64,000 nucleotides of DNA from Haloterrigena gelatinilytica (GCF_013342145.1 NZ_JABUQZ010000001.1:558001-622000); one strand, 5' to 3'. Shown: positions 28,298-37,776, counted from the stretch's first letter. Notes: generated by a model from the sequence alone, not told the origin. Translations and numbers: made by a program.

Positions 28298-28543
28298 TAC
28301 GTAGGTCTATCACCGTCGCCAATATAATTCCACCGGCAGTCACCGATACGTAACGTCAGACGTCCGTACTATCCGTCGACGATTCGCGTTTCCGATCTCG
28401 CCCGCCTCCGTAGATCGAGTCCGGGCCGAATGGAGTCGCGATTTCTGATAGAACGCGGTCGGCGTCGCAGCGTCCGCCATCCACTCGGCTCGCGATCGAA
28501 ACCGACGCACATACCACTCCGCCCGCCCAACCCTCGAGAAGCG

Positions 28544-29068
28544 ATGACCAGAGCGCAGGGCGGACGGTTCGAACTCCGGGATCACACGGCCGACGTCGCG
28601 GTCGCGGCCAGCGGCGACGCACTCGAGTCGGTCTTCGCGGCGGTCGCCGACGGGCTGGCGGCCGCCTCCTGCGACGAGATTCCCGAAGAATCGGGCGAGC
28701 GATTCCCGCTCTCCGTGGCCGCGGAGAGTCGCGAGGCCCTGCTGTTCGACTACCTGGACGAACTGATCTACCTCCGAGACGTCCGCGCGGAACTCCCCGT
28801 CGATCACCGCGTCGAGACGATCGCGGGGCCGGGACGCGACGGTGAAGGCGCCGAGAGCGGCGGCGACGATAACGGTGCGTCGGGCGACGAATCCCGAGCC
28901 GACGGCTGGACGCTCGAGGCCAGTGCCCGCGGCGTCCCGCTGGCCGCGGTCGACGCCCGGGAGATCAAAGCCGTCACCTACTCCGAGATGCGCCTCGAGC
29001 GCCGCGGGGACGAAACTGGGGACGGGGGCGATGAGGGCTGGGAGGCCTACGTCGTCTTCGACGTCTGA
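28544..29068 (+). CDS. Archease, activator of RtcB RNA ligase
   Basis: A 174-residue protein. The core begins GRFELRDHTADVAVAASG with the metal-binding Asp of HTADV, followed by LESVFAAVADGLAA, ALLFDYLDELIYLRD, ASARGVPLAAVDAREIKAVTYSEM and the terminal YVVFDV with the last Asp. A 25-residue acidic insert (about 110-135) is a halophilic loop. Archease speeds RtcB guanylylation and allows multiple turnover in tRNA splicing/RNA repair. rtcB itself lies 1.1 kb downstream on the same strand, which strengthens both calls. Confidence 0.92.
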   Translation: MTRAQGGRFELRDHTADVAVAASGDALESVFAAVADGLAAASCDEIPEESGERFPLSVAAESREALLFDYLDELIYLRDVRAELPVDHRVETIAGPGRDGEGAESGGDDNGASGDESRADGWTLEASARGVPLAAVDAREIKAVTYSEMRLERRGDETGDGGDEGWEAYVVFDV

Positions 29069-29157
29069 TCGCTCGACGATCGGCCCCGGACGACCACGGA
29101 CGGGAGTCGAGGGGGAACCGACCCGGCGACGAGTCTGCCGGGAGACGCATTTTGATC

Positions 29158-30015
29158 GTGGCAATCGTCGGTTCAGGGAAGGACGTTTCCCTGCGTCGAC
29201 TCCCGACCGCGCTGTTGGTCAGTCGGGCGGCGCTCGGGGGTTACCTGGTCGTTCGACCCGTACAGCGAGACGTCGCGGCGTTCCGAGCCGTCATGCGGGA
29301 GTACACCGCGTACGTGCCCTGGCTGCTGCGGATCTCGATCGGCATCCCGCTGATCGGGGCCGGCTTCGGCGGCTACCTCATCAGTCCCGCGCTCGGCCTC
29401 GAGGCGCGACTCCTACAGGTCGCGCTCGGCTTCCTGTTGCTGTTCGGGCTGGCGACGCGGCTCGCCGCCGTGCTCGCGCTCGCCGTCTACCTCGTCGGCC
29501 TCGCGATCGACTCGATCCTGCTGTTGCAACTCGAGTTCGTGCCCGGAACGCTGGCGATCGCGCTGCTCGGCGGCGGGCGACCGAGCGGGGATCACGTCCT
29601 CCAGCGGGTCGCCGGCACGTCGGGGACGGTCTACGGTCGATTCGACCCGATCTACGACTACGCGCGCGAGTTTCAGACGCGGATCGATCCGTACCGCAGG
29701 TTCCTGCCGACGATCGTTCGCGTCGGCCCCGAACTGTGGGTCCTCGGCGCGGGCCTGTCCGAAGTCGGTCTCGGACTCGCGCTGATAATCGGGTTCTTTA
29801 CGCGGGCGAGCGCGGCGACGGCGATCGGCGTCTTCTCGCTCACGCTCTTCGCGCTGCCCGACGATCCGGTGCTCGCGCACGTCAGCCTCTTCGGACTGGC
29901 GTCGGCGTTGCTCATCACCGGGAGCGGCCCCTATGCCGTCGACGGGTGGCTCGAGGGGTACGGGGCCGACGAGGAGGCCGACGCGCCGAATGCGGACGTA
30001 CCGGATGCGGCGTGA
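29158..30015 (+). CDS. DoxX-like membrane protein
   Basis: About 285 residues. The hydrophobic core has seven to eight predicted helices (for example LLRISIGIPLIGAGFGGYLI, LLQVALGFLLLFGLATRLAAVLALAVYLVGLAI, LGLALIIGFFTRASAATAIGVF) in the pattern of DoxX/SURF4-type proteins, with two DoxX-like halves. Archaeal relatives include a subunit of a terminal quinol oxidase, but no oxidase genes are nearby. The start is unsure: TTG 29152, GTG 29158 or ATG 29293, and no Shine-Dalgarno decides. It lies between archease and rtcB. Confidence 0.7.
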   Translation: MAIVGSGKDVSLRRLPTALLVSRAALGGYLVVRPVQRDVAAFRAVMREYTAYVPWLLRISIGIPLIGAGFGGYLISPALGLEARLLQVALGFLLLFGLATRLAAVLALAVYLVGLAIDSILLLQLEFVPGTLAIALLGGGRPSGDHVLQRVAGTSGTVYGRFDPIYDYAREFQTRIDPYRRFLPTIVRVGPELWVLGAGLSEVGLGLALIIGFFTRASAATAIGVFSLTLFALPDDPVLAHVSLFGLASALLITGSGPYAVDGWLEGYGADEEADAPNADVPDAA

Positions 30016-30131
30016 CCGTGCGGTCGCACGACGATTTCCGGCGCGGACGATCCGGCGACGACGGTGGGAACGGCTAGCGATGCCGACCGGAGAGACGAAC
30101 ACCTTTCATCGATGGGGACCGATACTCGAGT

Positions 30132-31592
30132 ATGACCACGTTCGACGCCGACGGCATCACGCTCGAGAAAGTGCGTGAGTACGTCTGGGAGATCCCGCAG
30201 GAGGGCGACATGCGCGCGCCGGCGCGGGTGCTCGCCAGCGAGGCGCTGCTCGAGGAGATCAAGGAGGACAAGACGCTCGAACAGATCACGAACACGACCC
30301 ACCTGCCCGGCATCACCAACTACGCGATCTGTATGCCCGACGGTCACCAGGGCTACGGCTTCCCGGTCGGCGGGGTAGGTGCACTCGACGCCGAAAACGG
30401 CTGTATTTCGCCGGGCGCGGTCGGCTACGACATCAACTGCGGCGTCCGGATGATGCGGACGAACCTGACCTACGACGAGCTGCAGGGCCGCGAGGAGGAA
30501 CTCGTCGACTCGCTGTTTACCAATATTCCGTCGGGGCTGGGCGGCGGCGGCGTCGTCGAGGCCGGCGTCGACACCGTCGAGGAGATCCTCGAACGGGGCG
30601 TCGACTGGGCCTTAGAGCACGGCCACGCCGTCGAGGAGGACCTGTTGCACTGCGAGGACGAGGGGATGCGCGAGGGCGCCGACGCCGACAAGGTCAGCCA
30701 GAAAGCGAAGGACCGCGGGAAGAACCAGATCGGCTCGCTGGGCTCGGGCAACCACTTCCTCGAGGTCCAGCGCGTCACGGACGTCTTCGACGGCGACGTT
30801 GGCGAGGCCTACGGGCTCGAGGAGGACCAGATCGTCGTCCTGATTCACTGTGGCTCCCGCGGGCTGGGCCACCAGACGTGTAACGACTACCTGCGCAAGA
30901 TCGAGAAGCAACACCAGGGGCTGTTGAACCAGTTGCCCGACAAGGAACTCGCGGCCGCGCCCGCGGGCTCGCAACTCGCCGAGGACTACTACGCGGCGAT
31001 GAACGCGGCGATCAACTTCGCGTGGGTCAACCGCCAGCTGATCATGCACCGCACGCGGCAGGTCTTCGAGCGCGTCTTCGGGCGCTCGTGGGAAGAGATG
31101 GACATGCACCTGCTGTACGACGTGGCGCACAACATCGCGAAGAAGGAAATCCATACTGTGGGCGGCGAGGAGCGGGAACTCTACGTCCACCGCAAGGGCG
31201 CCACGCGGGCGTTCCCCGCCGGCCACCCCGAAGTGCCGAAAGCGTACCGCGACGTCGGCCAGCCGGTCATCATCCCCGGCAGCATGGGCGCCGGCAGCTA
31301 CGTCCTTCGCGGCGGCGAGAACTCGATGGACCTCACCTTCGGTTCGACCGCCCACGGCGCGGGCCGGCTGATGAGCCGCACCCAGGCCAAAAGCGAGTAC
31401 TGGGGCGGCGACGTCCAGCAGGAACTCGAGGAACAGGATCAGATCTACGTCAAGGCTCAGTCGGGCGCGACGGTCGCCGAGGAGGCCCCGGGCGTCTACA
31501 AGGACGTCGACGAGGTCGTCCGCGTCTCCGACGAACTCGGCATCGGCGACAAGGTCGCGCGGACGTTCCCCGTGTGTAACATCAAGGGGTGA
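30132..31592 (+). CDS. rtcB: RtcB, tRNA-splicing ligase (3'-phosphate/5'-OH RNA ligase)
   Basis: A 486-residue GTP- and Mn-dependent ligase joining tRNA exon halves. Signature motifs are MPDGHQGYGFPVGGV, AVGYDINCGVRMM (metal-binding Asp and Cys), LGSGNHFLEVQ, VVLIHCGSRGLGHQ (metal His), DVAHNIAKKE and SMDLTFGSTAHGAGR, whose His is the residue guanylylated in the reaction. Full length. The first residues (MTTFDADGITLEKVREYVWEIP) match archaeal RtcB. It is preceded at 1.1 kb by its cofactor archease. Confidence 0.96.
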   Translation: MTTFDADGITLEKVREYVWEIPQEGDMRAPARVLASEALLEEIKEDKTLEQITNTTHLPGITNYAICMPDGHQGYGFPVGGVGALDAENGCISPGAVGYDINCGVRMMRTNLTYDELQGREEELVDSLFTNIPSGLGGGGVVEAGVDTVEEILERGVDWALEHGHAVEEDLLHCEDEGMREGADADKVSQKAKDRGKNQIGSLGSGNHFLEVQRVTDVFDGDVGEAYGLEEDQIVVLIHCGSRGLGHQTCNDYLRKIEKQHQGLLNQLPDKELAAAPAGSQLAEDYYAAMNAAINFAWVNRQLIMHRTRQVFERVFGRSWEEMDMHLLYDVAHNIAKKEIHTVGGEERELYVHRKGATRAFPAGHPEVPKAYRDVGQPVIIPGSMGAGSYVLRGGENSMDLTFGSTAHGAGRLMSRTQAKSEYWGGDVQQELEEQDQIYVKAQSGATVAEEAPGVYKDVDEVVRVSDELGIGDKVARTFPVCNIKG

Positions 31593-31867
31593 CAGCGTTC
31601 ACGGTTCGCCTTACCCTCGAGATGGACAGGAGAACCGCGGTCGAATAAATCCCTGTCCTCTCATAATAATCAGAACCTTCGACGAATACACGGCTCATCG
31701 GCCAGAATATCGGGTTCAGCGAACAGACTTCACACAGTACAGCGCAGAAACCCACGACTGGAGCCGTCGGAAGAAGCCATCACTTGGGAACCCGACCATG
31801 CATCTAGACGCAGTATTTCTCTACTGGAATTAAATAGTTTAAATAATATTATTCTCGTATTTGATTT
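31593..31867. other. rtcB-tnpB intergenic region with a stem-loop
   Basis: GAGATGGACAGG (31619-31630) pairs with CCTGTCCTCTC (31652-31662): eleven base pairs with one bulged T and a 21-nt loop. It may be a 3' structure of the rtcB mRNA or part of the left end of the TnpB element. The last 50 nt are A/T-rich (AATAGTTTAAATAATATTAT), unlike the genome average, and probably belong to the element. Confidence 0.45.
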
Positions 31868-33119
31868 GTGGCGGTCGTAAGGAACATCCAGATCAAACTT
31901 GACGTCGCAGAGGACGACCACTCCGTCCTCGATGAGGCGTTCGAACAATTCCGCTACGCTGCGCAGCACGTAGCAGACTACGGCTGGTCTGACGATCCAA
32001 CCCAGATAATCGACAGTAAGAGCAAACTCAACGACACGACGTACGCCGGCGTGCGCGCGGAAACGGACCTCACCGCAAACCACGTCCAAGCTGCTCGCAG
32101 TCTCGCCGCGAACGCACTCGGCAATTGTAAAGATCGTATCCTCGAAGACGGTAAGAAAGCGAGCAAACCAAACTTCCGCGGTAGCGTCGTCGTCTACGAC
32201 GCTCGTACGATAACGTACAACGACGACCACTGTACGTTGTCCACTGTGGATGGGCGCATCATCGCGGACTATGTTCTTCCAGACGAATCGTGTGGACGCC
32301 ATTTGCGAAATACTGGGAGAACGATGACTGGAAACGAGGGGAGGCTACGCTTCACAAGCGCGATGGGACGTACTACTTGCACGTCTCGATGAAAAAGGAA
32401 CGCGACGAAGAGGCGTCTGCGACCGAGTACGGAACGGTGCTCGGCGTAGACCTGAACGTTGACGGCTACCTCGCCGTCACCTCAACAGGGGCGTTCCTCG
32501 GCAACGCTGACTATCTCAATCACAAGCGTGCGAGTACGAACGGCGTCGCGGGAGCTTGCAGCAGACAGGTACTCGGAGCGCCCACTTGACACTGCTGTCG
32601 ATCGGGAATCGCTTCTCGAATTGGAGCGGAGACTACCTGCATCGTGTCGCTCTTGGACTGGTTCTCGAAGCGCGGCGACACGATTGTGACGCGATAGCGT
32701 TCGAGAACCTAAAACACATCCGTAAGCGCATTTCGAACGGGAGCAAATTCCAGCAATGGGCGTTTAAGGAGCTCCAAGACCTCGTCGAGTACAAGGCCGG
32801 AGAATATGGCATTCCTGTGGACACTGTGAAGCCGCAGTACACGTCACAGCGGTGCAGTCACTCGGAATGCGGGTTCACACACGAAGATAACCGTACCGGT
32901 GACGAGTTCGAGTGTCTGAAGTGTGGTAAAGAACTGCACGCGGATTATAACGCGGCGCGGAACATAGCGTGGCGGCTTGTCCAGCACTGGCTCAAGTCTG
33001 GTGCTGGACGGGCGAATTGTCAGGTCGCCCTGAAGTCAGGGATGTTGAATGCGAACGGCGAGTATTCGTCTACCACGTCTTGTGGTCAGAGCGGGAGTCC
33101 ACTGACAAGCCCACTTTAG
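31868..33119 (+). pseudogene. TnpB (IS605-OrfB/IS1341-type) with two frameshifts
   Basis: Three frames together give an almost full TnpB. Residues from GTG 31868 to YVLPDE are in one frame. A one-base loss near 32287-32296 moves the reading to TPFAKYWENDDW..., and another one-base loss near 32530 (after HKR) moves it to EYERRRGSLQQTGTRSAHLTL... until 33119. The RuvC residues survive: Asp in GVDLNVDGYLAV, Glu in IAFENLKHIRK and Asp in HADYNAARNIAW. So does the zinc finger CSHSECGFTHEDN...CLKCG. TnpB is an RNA-guided nuclease of transposons. As read, no intact protein can be made. No TnpA is adjacent. Confidence 0.88.
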
Positions 33120-33126
33120 CGGTGGG
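33023..33126 (+). ncRNA. Right end of the TnpB element, omega-RNA-like with hairpins
   Basis: The 3' end of tnpB and its flank contain CCCTGA/TCAGGG (33028-33041) and the terminal hairpin CCCAC-TTTAGCG-GTGGG (33110-33126), which overlaps the tnpB stop. IS605-type elements make a guide RNA (omega-RNA) from this position, and the subterminal hairpin marks the right end. If this holds, the guide segment would start just after about 33127 (TACCTGACTTCG...). Inferred from position and structure only. Confidence 0.5.
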
Positions 33127-33238
33127 TACCTGACTTCGATAACGGTGTGAAGGGGTTCCCTGTCAGAGAAGGACCACCGAATGGAAGCGGTACTCGCGAA
33201 CAAGACGCCTCTAGGCCGTCCGTTGGGTCGATACCGCG

Positions 33239-33454
33239 TTACTTCAGTCGATACGGGTTGTCGTCGTCTCCGTCGCCCTCTTCGTCGTCGTTCTCGTAGG
33301 GCTTCCGAGCCGTGATCGTCACCGTCGCTTCGGGGTCGTCCTCGTCGGCCCACGGGCTGTCGTAGGCCGAGATCTCGAGGTCGGTCACGTCCCATCCCTC
33401 CTCCTCGATGAGTTCGACCAGCCGACGCTGGTCCTCGAGCATGTCCTCGTCCAT
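33239..33454 (-). CDS. Small acidic haloarchaeal protein, unknown function
   Basis: A 71-residue protein: residues 1-50 (LEDQRRLVELIEEEGWDVTDLEISAYDSPWADEDDPEATVTITARKPY) look like a helix followed by three beta strands, and the tail is a run of Asp/Glu/Gly. Codon and amino-acid usage match the host, so it is probably a real gene rather than part of the neighbouring element. No family is recognised. Confidence 0.6.
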   Translation of the reverse strand: MDEDMLEDQRRLVELIEEEGWDVTDLEISAYDSPWADEDDPEATVTITARKPYENDDEEGDGDDDNPYRLK

Positions 33455-33558
33455 ACGTCCCCGTTTGTCAGTGGGCCGGGTAGTTCTTCCGCCGAGGTGT
33501 CACCATCGAGGTCGATCGAGCGGTATCGGCCGCGAGGTCCCGACCTGTAGACCGCAAC

Positions 33559-34221
33559 CTACTCGTCCCCGCTGCCGACCTCGATAGCTTCCTCGACCAG
33601 CGTCAGATGGGCCCGTCGGAGCCGCTCCGAGAGCGCCTGGTGGGAGACGTCGAGTTCGTCCGACAGCGCGTCCATGTCCACCGCGCGCGGAATCTCGTAG
33701 TAGCCGTGCTCGAGGGCGGCGACCAGCGTCTCGTACTGGGCGTCGGTCAGTCCGTACCGACCCCGACGGTCGTCCTCCAGCCGGTGGATCTTCCGAACCT
33801 CGATCGTCAGCCCCTGCTCGGTCGCGAAGTCGTAGGTGCGCGAGAGCGACTCGCGTTCGGGAACGAGCACTCGGAACCGCCACTGCCGACCCTCGACGCT
33901 GGCGTCCATGACCGTCGCCCGCTCCTCGGTCAGCAGGTGAAGGATGACGGTGACGTCGTCGACCCAGTGCATCCGATAGAGTCGCTCGTCGTCGAGGTCC
34001 GTCAACCGTTCCGCCGCCTCGACGGTCGGGTCGTCCGCGAGCGCGTCCTCGAGTCCGTCGAAGGCGGCCTCGTCGTCGGCGAACCAGACGTAGGGCATCA
34101 CGTGGTCGGGATCGTAGGCGACGACGCGCTCGATTTCGACGTCGAGGTCGTCCGTGGCCTCGAGCGTCTCCCGGAGCGCGAACTCCCGGGCCGGAACAGT
34201 CAACTCTGCGATAGTACTCAT
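33559..34221 (-). CDS. HTH_10 (bacterio-opsin-activator type) transcriptional regulator
   Basis: A 220-residue paralog of the protein at 8096-8773, with the same start (MSTIAELTVPAREFALRETLE), a sensor-like middle (VMPYVWFADDEAAFDGLEDAL... RQWRFRVLVPERESLSRTYDF) and a C-terminal HTH_10 domain (LTDAQYETLVAALEHGYYEIPR...LSDELDVSHQALSERLRRAHL). The ATG at 34221 aligns with that paralog, which is why it is preferred over upstream readings. It is divergent from moaA with 147 nt between starts. The target is unknown. Confidence 0.82.
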   Translation of the reverse strand: MSTIAELTVPAREFALRETLEATDDLDVEIERVVAYDPDHVMPYVWFADDEAAFDGLEDALADDPTVEAAERLTDLDDERLYRMHWVDDVTVILHLLTEERATVMDASVEGRQWRFRVLVPERESLSRTYDFATEQGLTIEVRKIHRLEDDRRGRYGLTDAQYETLVAALEHGYYEIPRAVDMDALSDELDVSHQALSERLRRAHLTLVEEAIEVGSGDE

Positions 34222-34337
34222 GGTCGTCTCCACCACGGCCACCGGCATGAGTGACCGACCCGAACGAGATCGTTCGGCCCCTCATCGCCCGATAACGAAA
34301 CCGAAAACGGTTACGGAGGTGTGGAAATACCCGGCGT

Positions 34338-34347
34338 GCTTAAGCGG
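34338..34347 (+). promoter_or_regulatory. TATA box of moaA
   Basis: GCTTAAGCGG lies 22-31 nt before the ATG at 34369 and inside the longer GTG-initiated frame, so it argues for the internal ATG. Confidence 0.6.
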
Positions 34348-34368
34348 ATCCGCCTGCAACTCGATAGC

Positions 34369-35361
34369 ATGCTCACCGACGACTTCGGGCGGGAGGTAAC
34401 TGGGGTTCGGGTCTCCCTCACCGATCGGTGTAACTTCGATTGCGTCTACTGTCACAACGAGGGGCTGGGTGACACCCGCGGGCCGATGGATCCCCAGGAC
34501 GACGAGATGTCGACCGACGACGTCGTCGCATTTCTGGAGGTCGCCGCCGAGTTCGACGTCGACGCGGTCAAGTTCACCGGCGGCGAGCCGATGCTCCGCC
34601 AGGACCTAGAAGAGATCATCGAACGCACCCCCGATCAGATGGAGGTCTCGCTGACGACCAACGGCACGTTCCTTCCGGGCCGCGCCGAGAGCCTCGTCGA
34701 CGCCGGACTCGAGCGGGTCAACGTCTCCCAGGACGCGCTGGATCCGCAGGACTTCGCCGAGATCACGAAAAGCGGCGCCTACGAGAAGGTCCTCGAGGGG
34801 GTCGAGGCCGCGCTGGACGCGGGACTCGATCCGGTGAAACTCAACATGGTTGTCTTCGAACACACCGCGGGCTACGTGCCCGAGATGGTCGACCACGTCG
34901 CGGAAAACGACGGGCTCCAACTGCAGTTGATCGAATACATGCCCGAACTGACGGGCAAGCCCGAGTGGAACGTCGACATTCAGCGGGTCCACGACTGGCT
35001 GGCCGAGCAGGCCGACGAGATCGAACACCGGGAGATGCACGACCGCAAGCGCTACTGGGTCGGGGGAACCGCGGACGACGACGGCGGGATGGTCGAGATC
35101 GTCGACCCCGTCGAGAACCCCACCTTCTGCGCGAACTGCCACCGCGTGCGGGTCACCCACGAGGGCTACCTGAAGGGCTGTTTGAACCGCAACGACGACC
35201 TCAAGTCGATGGGCGAGATGTCCAAACCCGAGATCCGCGAGGCGTTCCGCGAGGTCGTCGCAAATCGGGTGCCCTACTACGGCGAGTACATGATCCAGAA
35301 CGGCGACGGCGAGTGGGAACTCAACGACGAGTATCTCGAGGTCGAGCCGCCGGCGGACTGA
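34369..35361 (+). CDS. moaA: GTP 3',8-cyclase MoaA (molybdenum cofactor synthesis)
   Basis: A 330-residue radical SAM enzyme for the first step of molybdopterin synthesis. The N-terminal 4Fe-4S cluster is CNFDCVYC (C21, C25, C28), then [13 protein letters not shown] (SAM-binding GGE) and [11 protein letters not shown]. The C-terminal cluster that holds GTP is [18 protein letters not shown]. The usual C-terminal double glycine of MoaA is absent; the protein ends EVEPPAD, as in some archaeal homologs. The start follows from the TATA box at 34338-34347. A molybdopterin-domain protein is encoded far to the right (62668-63213). Confidence 0.9.
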   Translation: MLTDDFGREVTGVRVSLTDRCNFDCVYCHNEGLGDTRGPMDPQDDEMSTDDVVAFLEVAAEFDVDAVKFTGGEPMLRQDLEEIIERTPDQMEVSLTTNGTFLPGRAESLVDAGLERVNVSQDALDPQDFAEITKSGAYEKVLEGVEAALDAGLDPVKLNMVVFEHTAGYVPEMVDHVAENDGLQLQLIEYMPELTGKPEWNVDIQRVHDWLAEQADEIEHREMHDRKRYWVGGTADDDGGMVEIVDPVENPTFCANCHRVRVTHEGYLKGCLNRNDDLKSMGEMSKPEIREAFREVVANRVPYYGEYMIQNGDGEWELNDEYLEVEPPAD

Positions 35362-35397
35362 TCGCTACTCAAGCCGATCGACTGCGACCGGAATCGC

Positions 35398-37383
35398 TCA
35401 GTCCGAACCCACGTCGGCCGCGTGGTCGCCGGCGTAGATGTCTTCGACGAGGTGCGCGTAGCGCTCGGCGATCTTCGAGCGGCGCTTCTTCATCGTCGGC
35501 GTCACGAGGTCGTTCTCCTCGGTGAAGCCCTCGGGGACCAGTCGGAACTCCTTGATCGTCTCGTAGGACTCGAAGCCCTCGTTGACGTCGTCGACGGCCG
35601 CCTGGACTCGCTCGAGCACCCACTCGTTCTCGACGAGGGCCTCGATCTCCTCGGGAAGGGAAACGCCCTCGCTCGCGGCGCGACTCCGGAGTTCGTCGAC
35701 GGTGGGAACCAGCAGGGCGCCGACGAACTTCTCGCCGTCGCCGACCACCATCGCCTGCTCGACGACGTCGATCGAGGCGAAGGCGTCCTCGAGCGGGCCC
35801 GGCGCGACGTTCTTTCCCGTCGAGAGCACGAGCAGTTGTTTCGTGCGCTCGCGGAACTCGAGGTAGCCGTCGGGCCGTTCGTGGACGATGTCGCCGGTTC
35901 GGAGCCATCCCGCCTCGGTGAACGCGCGGTCCGTCGCGCCGGGCTTCTCCCAGTAGCCCTCGGTGACGTTCGGGCCTTTGACGAGGAGTTCTCCAACCGT
36001 CCCCTCGTCGTCGAAGTCCTCGTCCCTGACGACCGAGGTGTCGAGTTTCGTCTCGACGTCCGACAGCGAGGGACCGACGGTTCCGACGCGCGGATCGCTC
36101 GGCGGGTTCGTCGCGATGACCGGCGACGTCTCGGTCATCCCGTAGCCCTCCAAGATGGGCAGTCCCATCGCGTGGAAGAGACGACAGAGGTCCGGAGAGA
36201 GGCTCCCGCCGCCGCTGACGAGGAACTCGACGTTGCCGCCCAGCTTCTCGCGGATCGTCGCGAAGACGAGTTCGTCGGCCTGCTGGAGTTCGGTCTCGAG
36301 TTCCTCGTCGGGGTCGTCGGCCGCGTTGTACCGGCGCGCGACGTCGAACGCCCACTCGAGGGCTTCCTTCGTGTCCTCGTCTCGGGCCGCGTTCTCGCGG
36401 ATCCCGTCGTAGAGCTTCTCGTAGACCCGCGGGACGGCCGTCGTGCTGGTGGCGCCGACCGCGCCGAGATCCTCGGCGAAGGTCTCGGGGCTCTCGCCGT
36501 AGGCGATGCAGGCCCCGGCCGCGAACAGCATGAAGTGGCCCGCCGTCCGCTCGAAGACGTGGGCCAGCGGCAGAACGGAGAGCGCCCGCGACTCGGGCGT
36601 GATCGAGGGGTCGTCTTCGTCCTTGTCGTCGCGCGGGCCGTACCGCCGGTAGAGCTGGGTGACGTTCGATCGGAGGTTCCGGTGGGTCAGTTTCACGCCC
36701 TTCGGTTTGCCCGTCGTGCCGCTGGTGTAGATCAGACTCGCCAGGTCGTCGACGTCCCGGGTCGCGAGCCACGACTCGTACTTACTGCGGTCGAACCCCT
36801 CGTCGCCGCGCCGGTAGAGATCGCCGAGCGTGATCACGTCCTCGCGGTCCGCGTACGCGTCGTTCTCGAGGGCGTCGAAGACGACGTAGAACTCGAGGTC
36901 GAGTTCGTCCTCGACCGCGAGGACGCGCTCGAGGAGGGTCTCGTTCTCGACGACGACGCCCGAAGCGTCGGGATCGTCGAGGAGGTACCGGATCTGGTTC
37001 GGCGAGGAACTCTTGTAGACGGTGGTCACGACGCCGCCGGCGGCGAGGATCCCGAAGTCGGAGAGGGCCCACTCCATGCGCGTGTCCGCGAAGATTCCAA
37101 CGCGTTCGCCGTCGGCGATCCCGAGGTCGCGGAAGCCGGCCGCGATCCGGCGGACGAGGCCGGCCATGTCGTCGTACGTGATCGACGCGTACTCGCCCTC
37201 CGGCGCGGGCTCGAGGGGCGCGGCGTCACTGTCTCCGGCGAGCGACCGATCGTAGATCCCGCCCTTGTACTGCTGCGCGGCAGTGTCGCCGTTTCGCTCG
37301 GCGCTCCGTTCGAACATCTCGGCCAGCGTCTCGAGTTCCAGTACGGGATGGTCGAACGCGGCCTCGGCCTCGGACAAACTCAT
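35398..37383 (-). CDS. Long-chain fatty-acid-CoA ligase (AMP-forming)
   Basis: A 661-residue ANL-superfamily enzyme of the long-chain (FadD15/ACSL) type. Key motifs are SLIYTSGTTGKPKGVKLTHRN (P-loop), EGYGMTETSPV, GWLRTGDIVHERPDGYLEFRERTKQLLVLSTGKNVAPG (adenylate-binding Asp and hinge) and a C-terminal Lys region (TPTMKKRRSKIAERYAHLVEDIY). It activates fatty acids for beta-oxidation, which haloarchaea use to degrade exogenous lipids. The acyl-CoA dehydrogenase at 12844-14025 belongs to the same pathway. The acidic insert DDKDEDDPSITPES is a halophilic loop. Confidence 0.92.
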   Translation of the reverse strand: MSLSEAEAAFDHPVLELETLAEMFERSAERNGDTAAQQYKGGIYDRSLAGDSDAAPLEPAPEGEYASITYDDMAGLVRRIAAGFRDLGIADGERVGIFADTRMEWALSDFGILAAGGVVTTVYKSSSPNQIRYLLDDPDASGVVVENETLLERVLAVEDELDLEFYVVFDALENDAYADREDVITLGDLYRRGDEGFDRSKYESWLATRDVDDLASLIYTSGTTGKPKGVKLTHRNLRSNVTQLYRRYGPRDDKDEDDPSITPESRALSVLPLAHVFERTAGHFMLFAAGACIAYGESPETFAEDLGAVGATSTTAVPRVYEKLYDGIRENAARDEDTKEALEWAFDVARRYNAADDPDEELETELQQADELVFATIREKLGGNVEFLVSGGGSLSPDLCRLFHAMGLPILEGYGMTETSPVIATNPPSDPRVGTVGPSLSDVETKLDTSVVRDEDFDDEGTVGELLVKGPNVTEGYWEKPGATDRAFTEAGWLRTGDIVHERPDGYLEFRERTKQLLVLSTGKNVAPGPLEDAFASIDVVEQAMVVGDGEKFVGALLVPTVDELRSRAASEGVSLPEEIEALVENEWVLERVQAAVDDVNEGFESYETIKEFRLVPEGFTEENDLVTPTMKKRRSKIAERYAHLVEDIYAGDHAADVGSD

Positions 37384-37509
37384 GAACGGTTGCTAGTTTC
37401 TGTCCAGACACTATAAATGATGAGAAAATAACTCGAGGGCGTGATCGCCGGCCCGCGGGGCGACGAAGACGGGGTGGGACTCGATACCGGGGCCGGGGCC
37501 TTTCGTTGC

Positions 37510-37517
37510 GCTTAAGT
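37510..37517 (+). promoter_or_regulatory. Promoter upstream of tRNA-Ser and the ribosomal cluster
   Basis: GCTTAAGT in TTGCGCTTAAGTACC predicts a start near 37540, about 60 nt before the tRNA-Ser gene. It may also drive rps13 and the following genes, because I see no clear TATA box between the tRNA and rps13. Confidence 0.45.
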
Positions 37518-37598
37518 ACCCGTCGCCGGTAGGTTCGGGTGCGATACGTGTAGGGGAGCCGGTCCCCGAGTCCGGAAGGGCGACGATAGAGACACGGT

Positions 37599-37681
37599 GT
37601 TGTGGTAGCCAAGCGGCCCAAGGCGCATGGTTGCTAACCATGTGGCGTCAAGCCTCCGGGGTTCGAATCCCCGCCACAACG
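37599..37681 (+). tRNA. tRNA-Ser (GCT anticodon, reads AGC/AGU)
   Basis: Acceptor stem GTTGTGG (37599-37605) pairs perfectly with CCACAAC (37674-37680), with discriminator G at 37681. The anticodon arm CATGG-TTGCTAA-CCATG gives GCT (37633-37635). A long variable arm (about TGGCGTCAAGCC) and the T-arm GGGGTTCGAATCCCC are present, typical of class II tRNA-Ser. No CCA is encoded and no intron is seen. It precedes rps13. Confidence 0.95.
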
Positions 37682-37717
37682 TCGGATACGCTGGCGACTC
37701 CTCGTCAGTAGCATTCC

Positions 37718-37735
37718 CTGGCGTTCTTTCGCCAG
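37718..37735 (+). other. Hairpin between tRNA-Ser and rps13
   Basis: CTGGCG-TTCTTT-CGCCAG is a perfect 6-bp stem with a 6-nt loop, 37 nt after the tRNA and 42 nt before rps13. It could be a processing site, a leader structure for the S13 operon or a weak terminator. Confidence 0.45.
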
Positions 37736-37776
37736 TCGTTTGAACCGCGCGCACACCAGACACAGATACACGACAC

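Noticed and set aside
35422-37416. 664-codon plus-strand frame opposite the acyl-CoA ligase
   Set aside because: It is the antisense frame of a clear ligase gene. GC-rich haloarchaeal genes routinely give long open antisense frames rich in Val, Glu, Asp and Arg.
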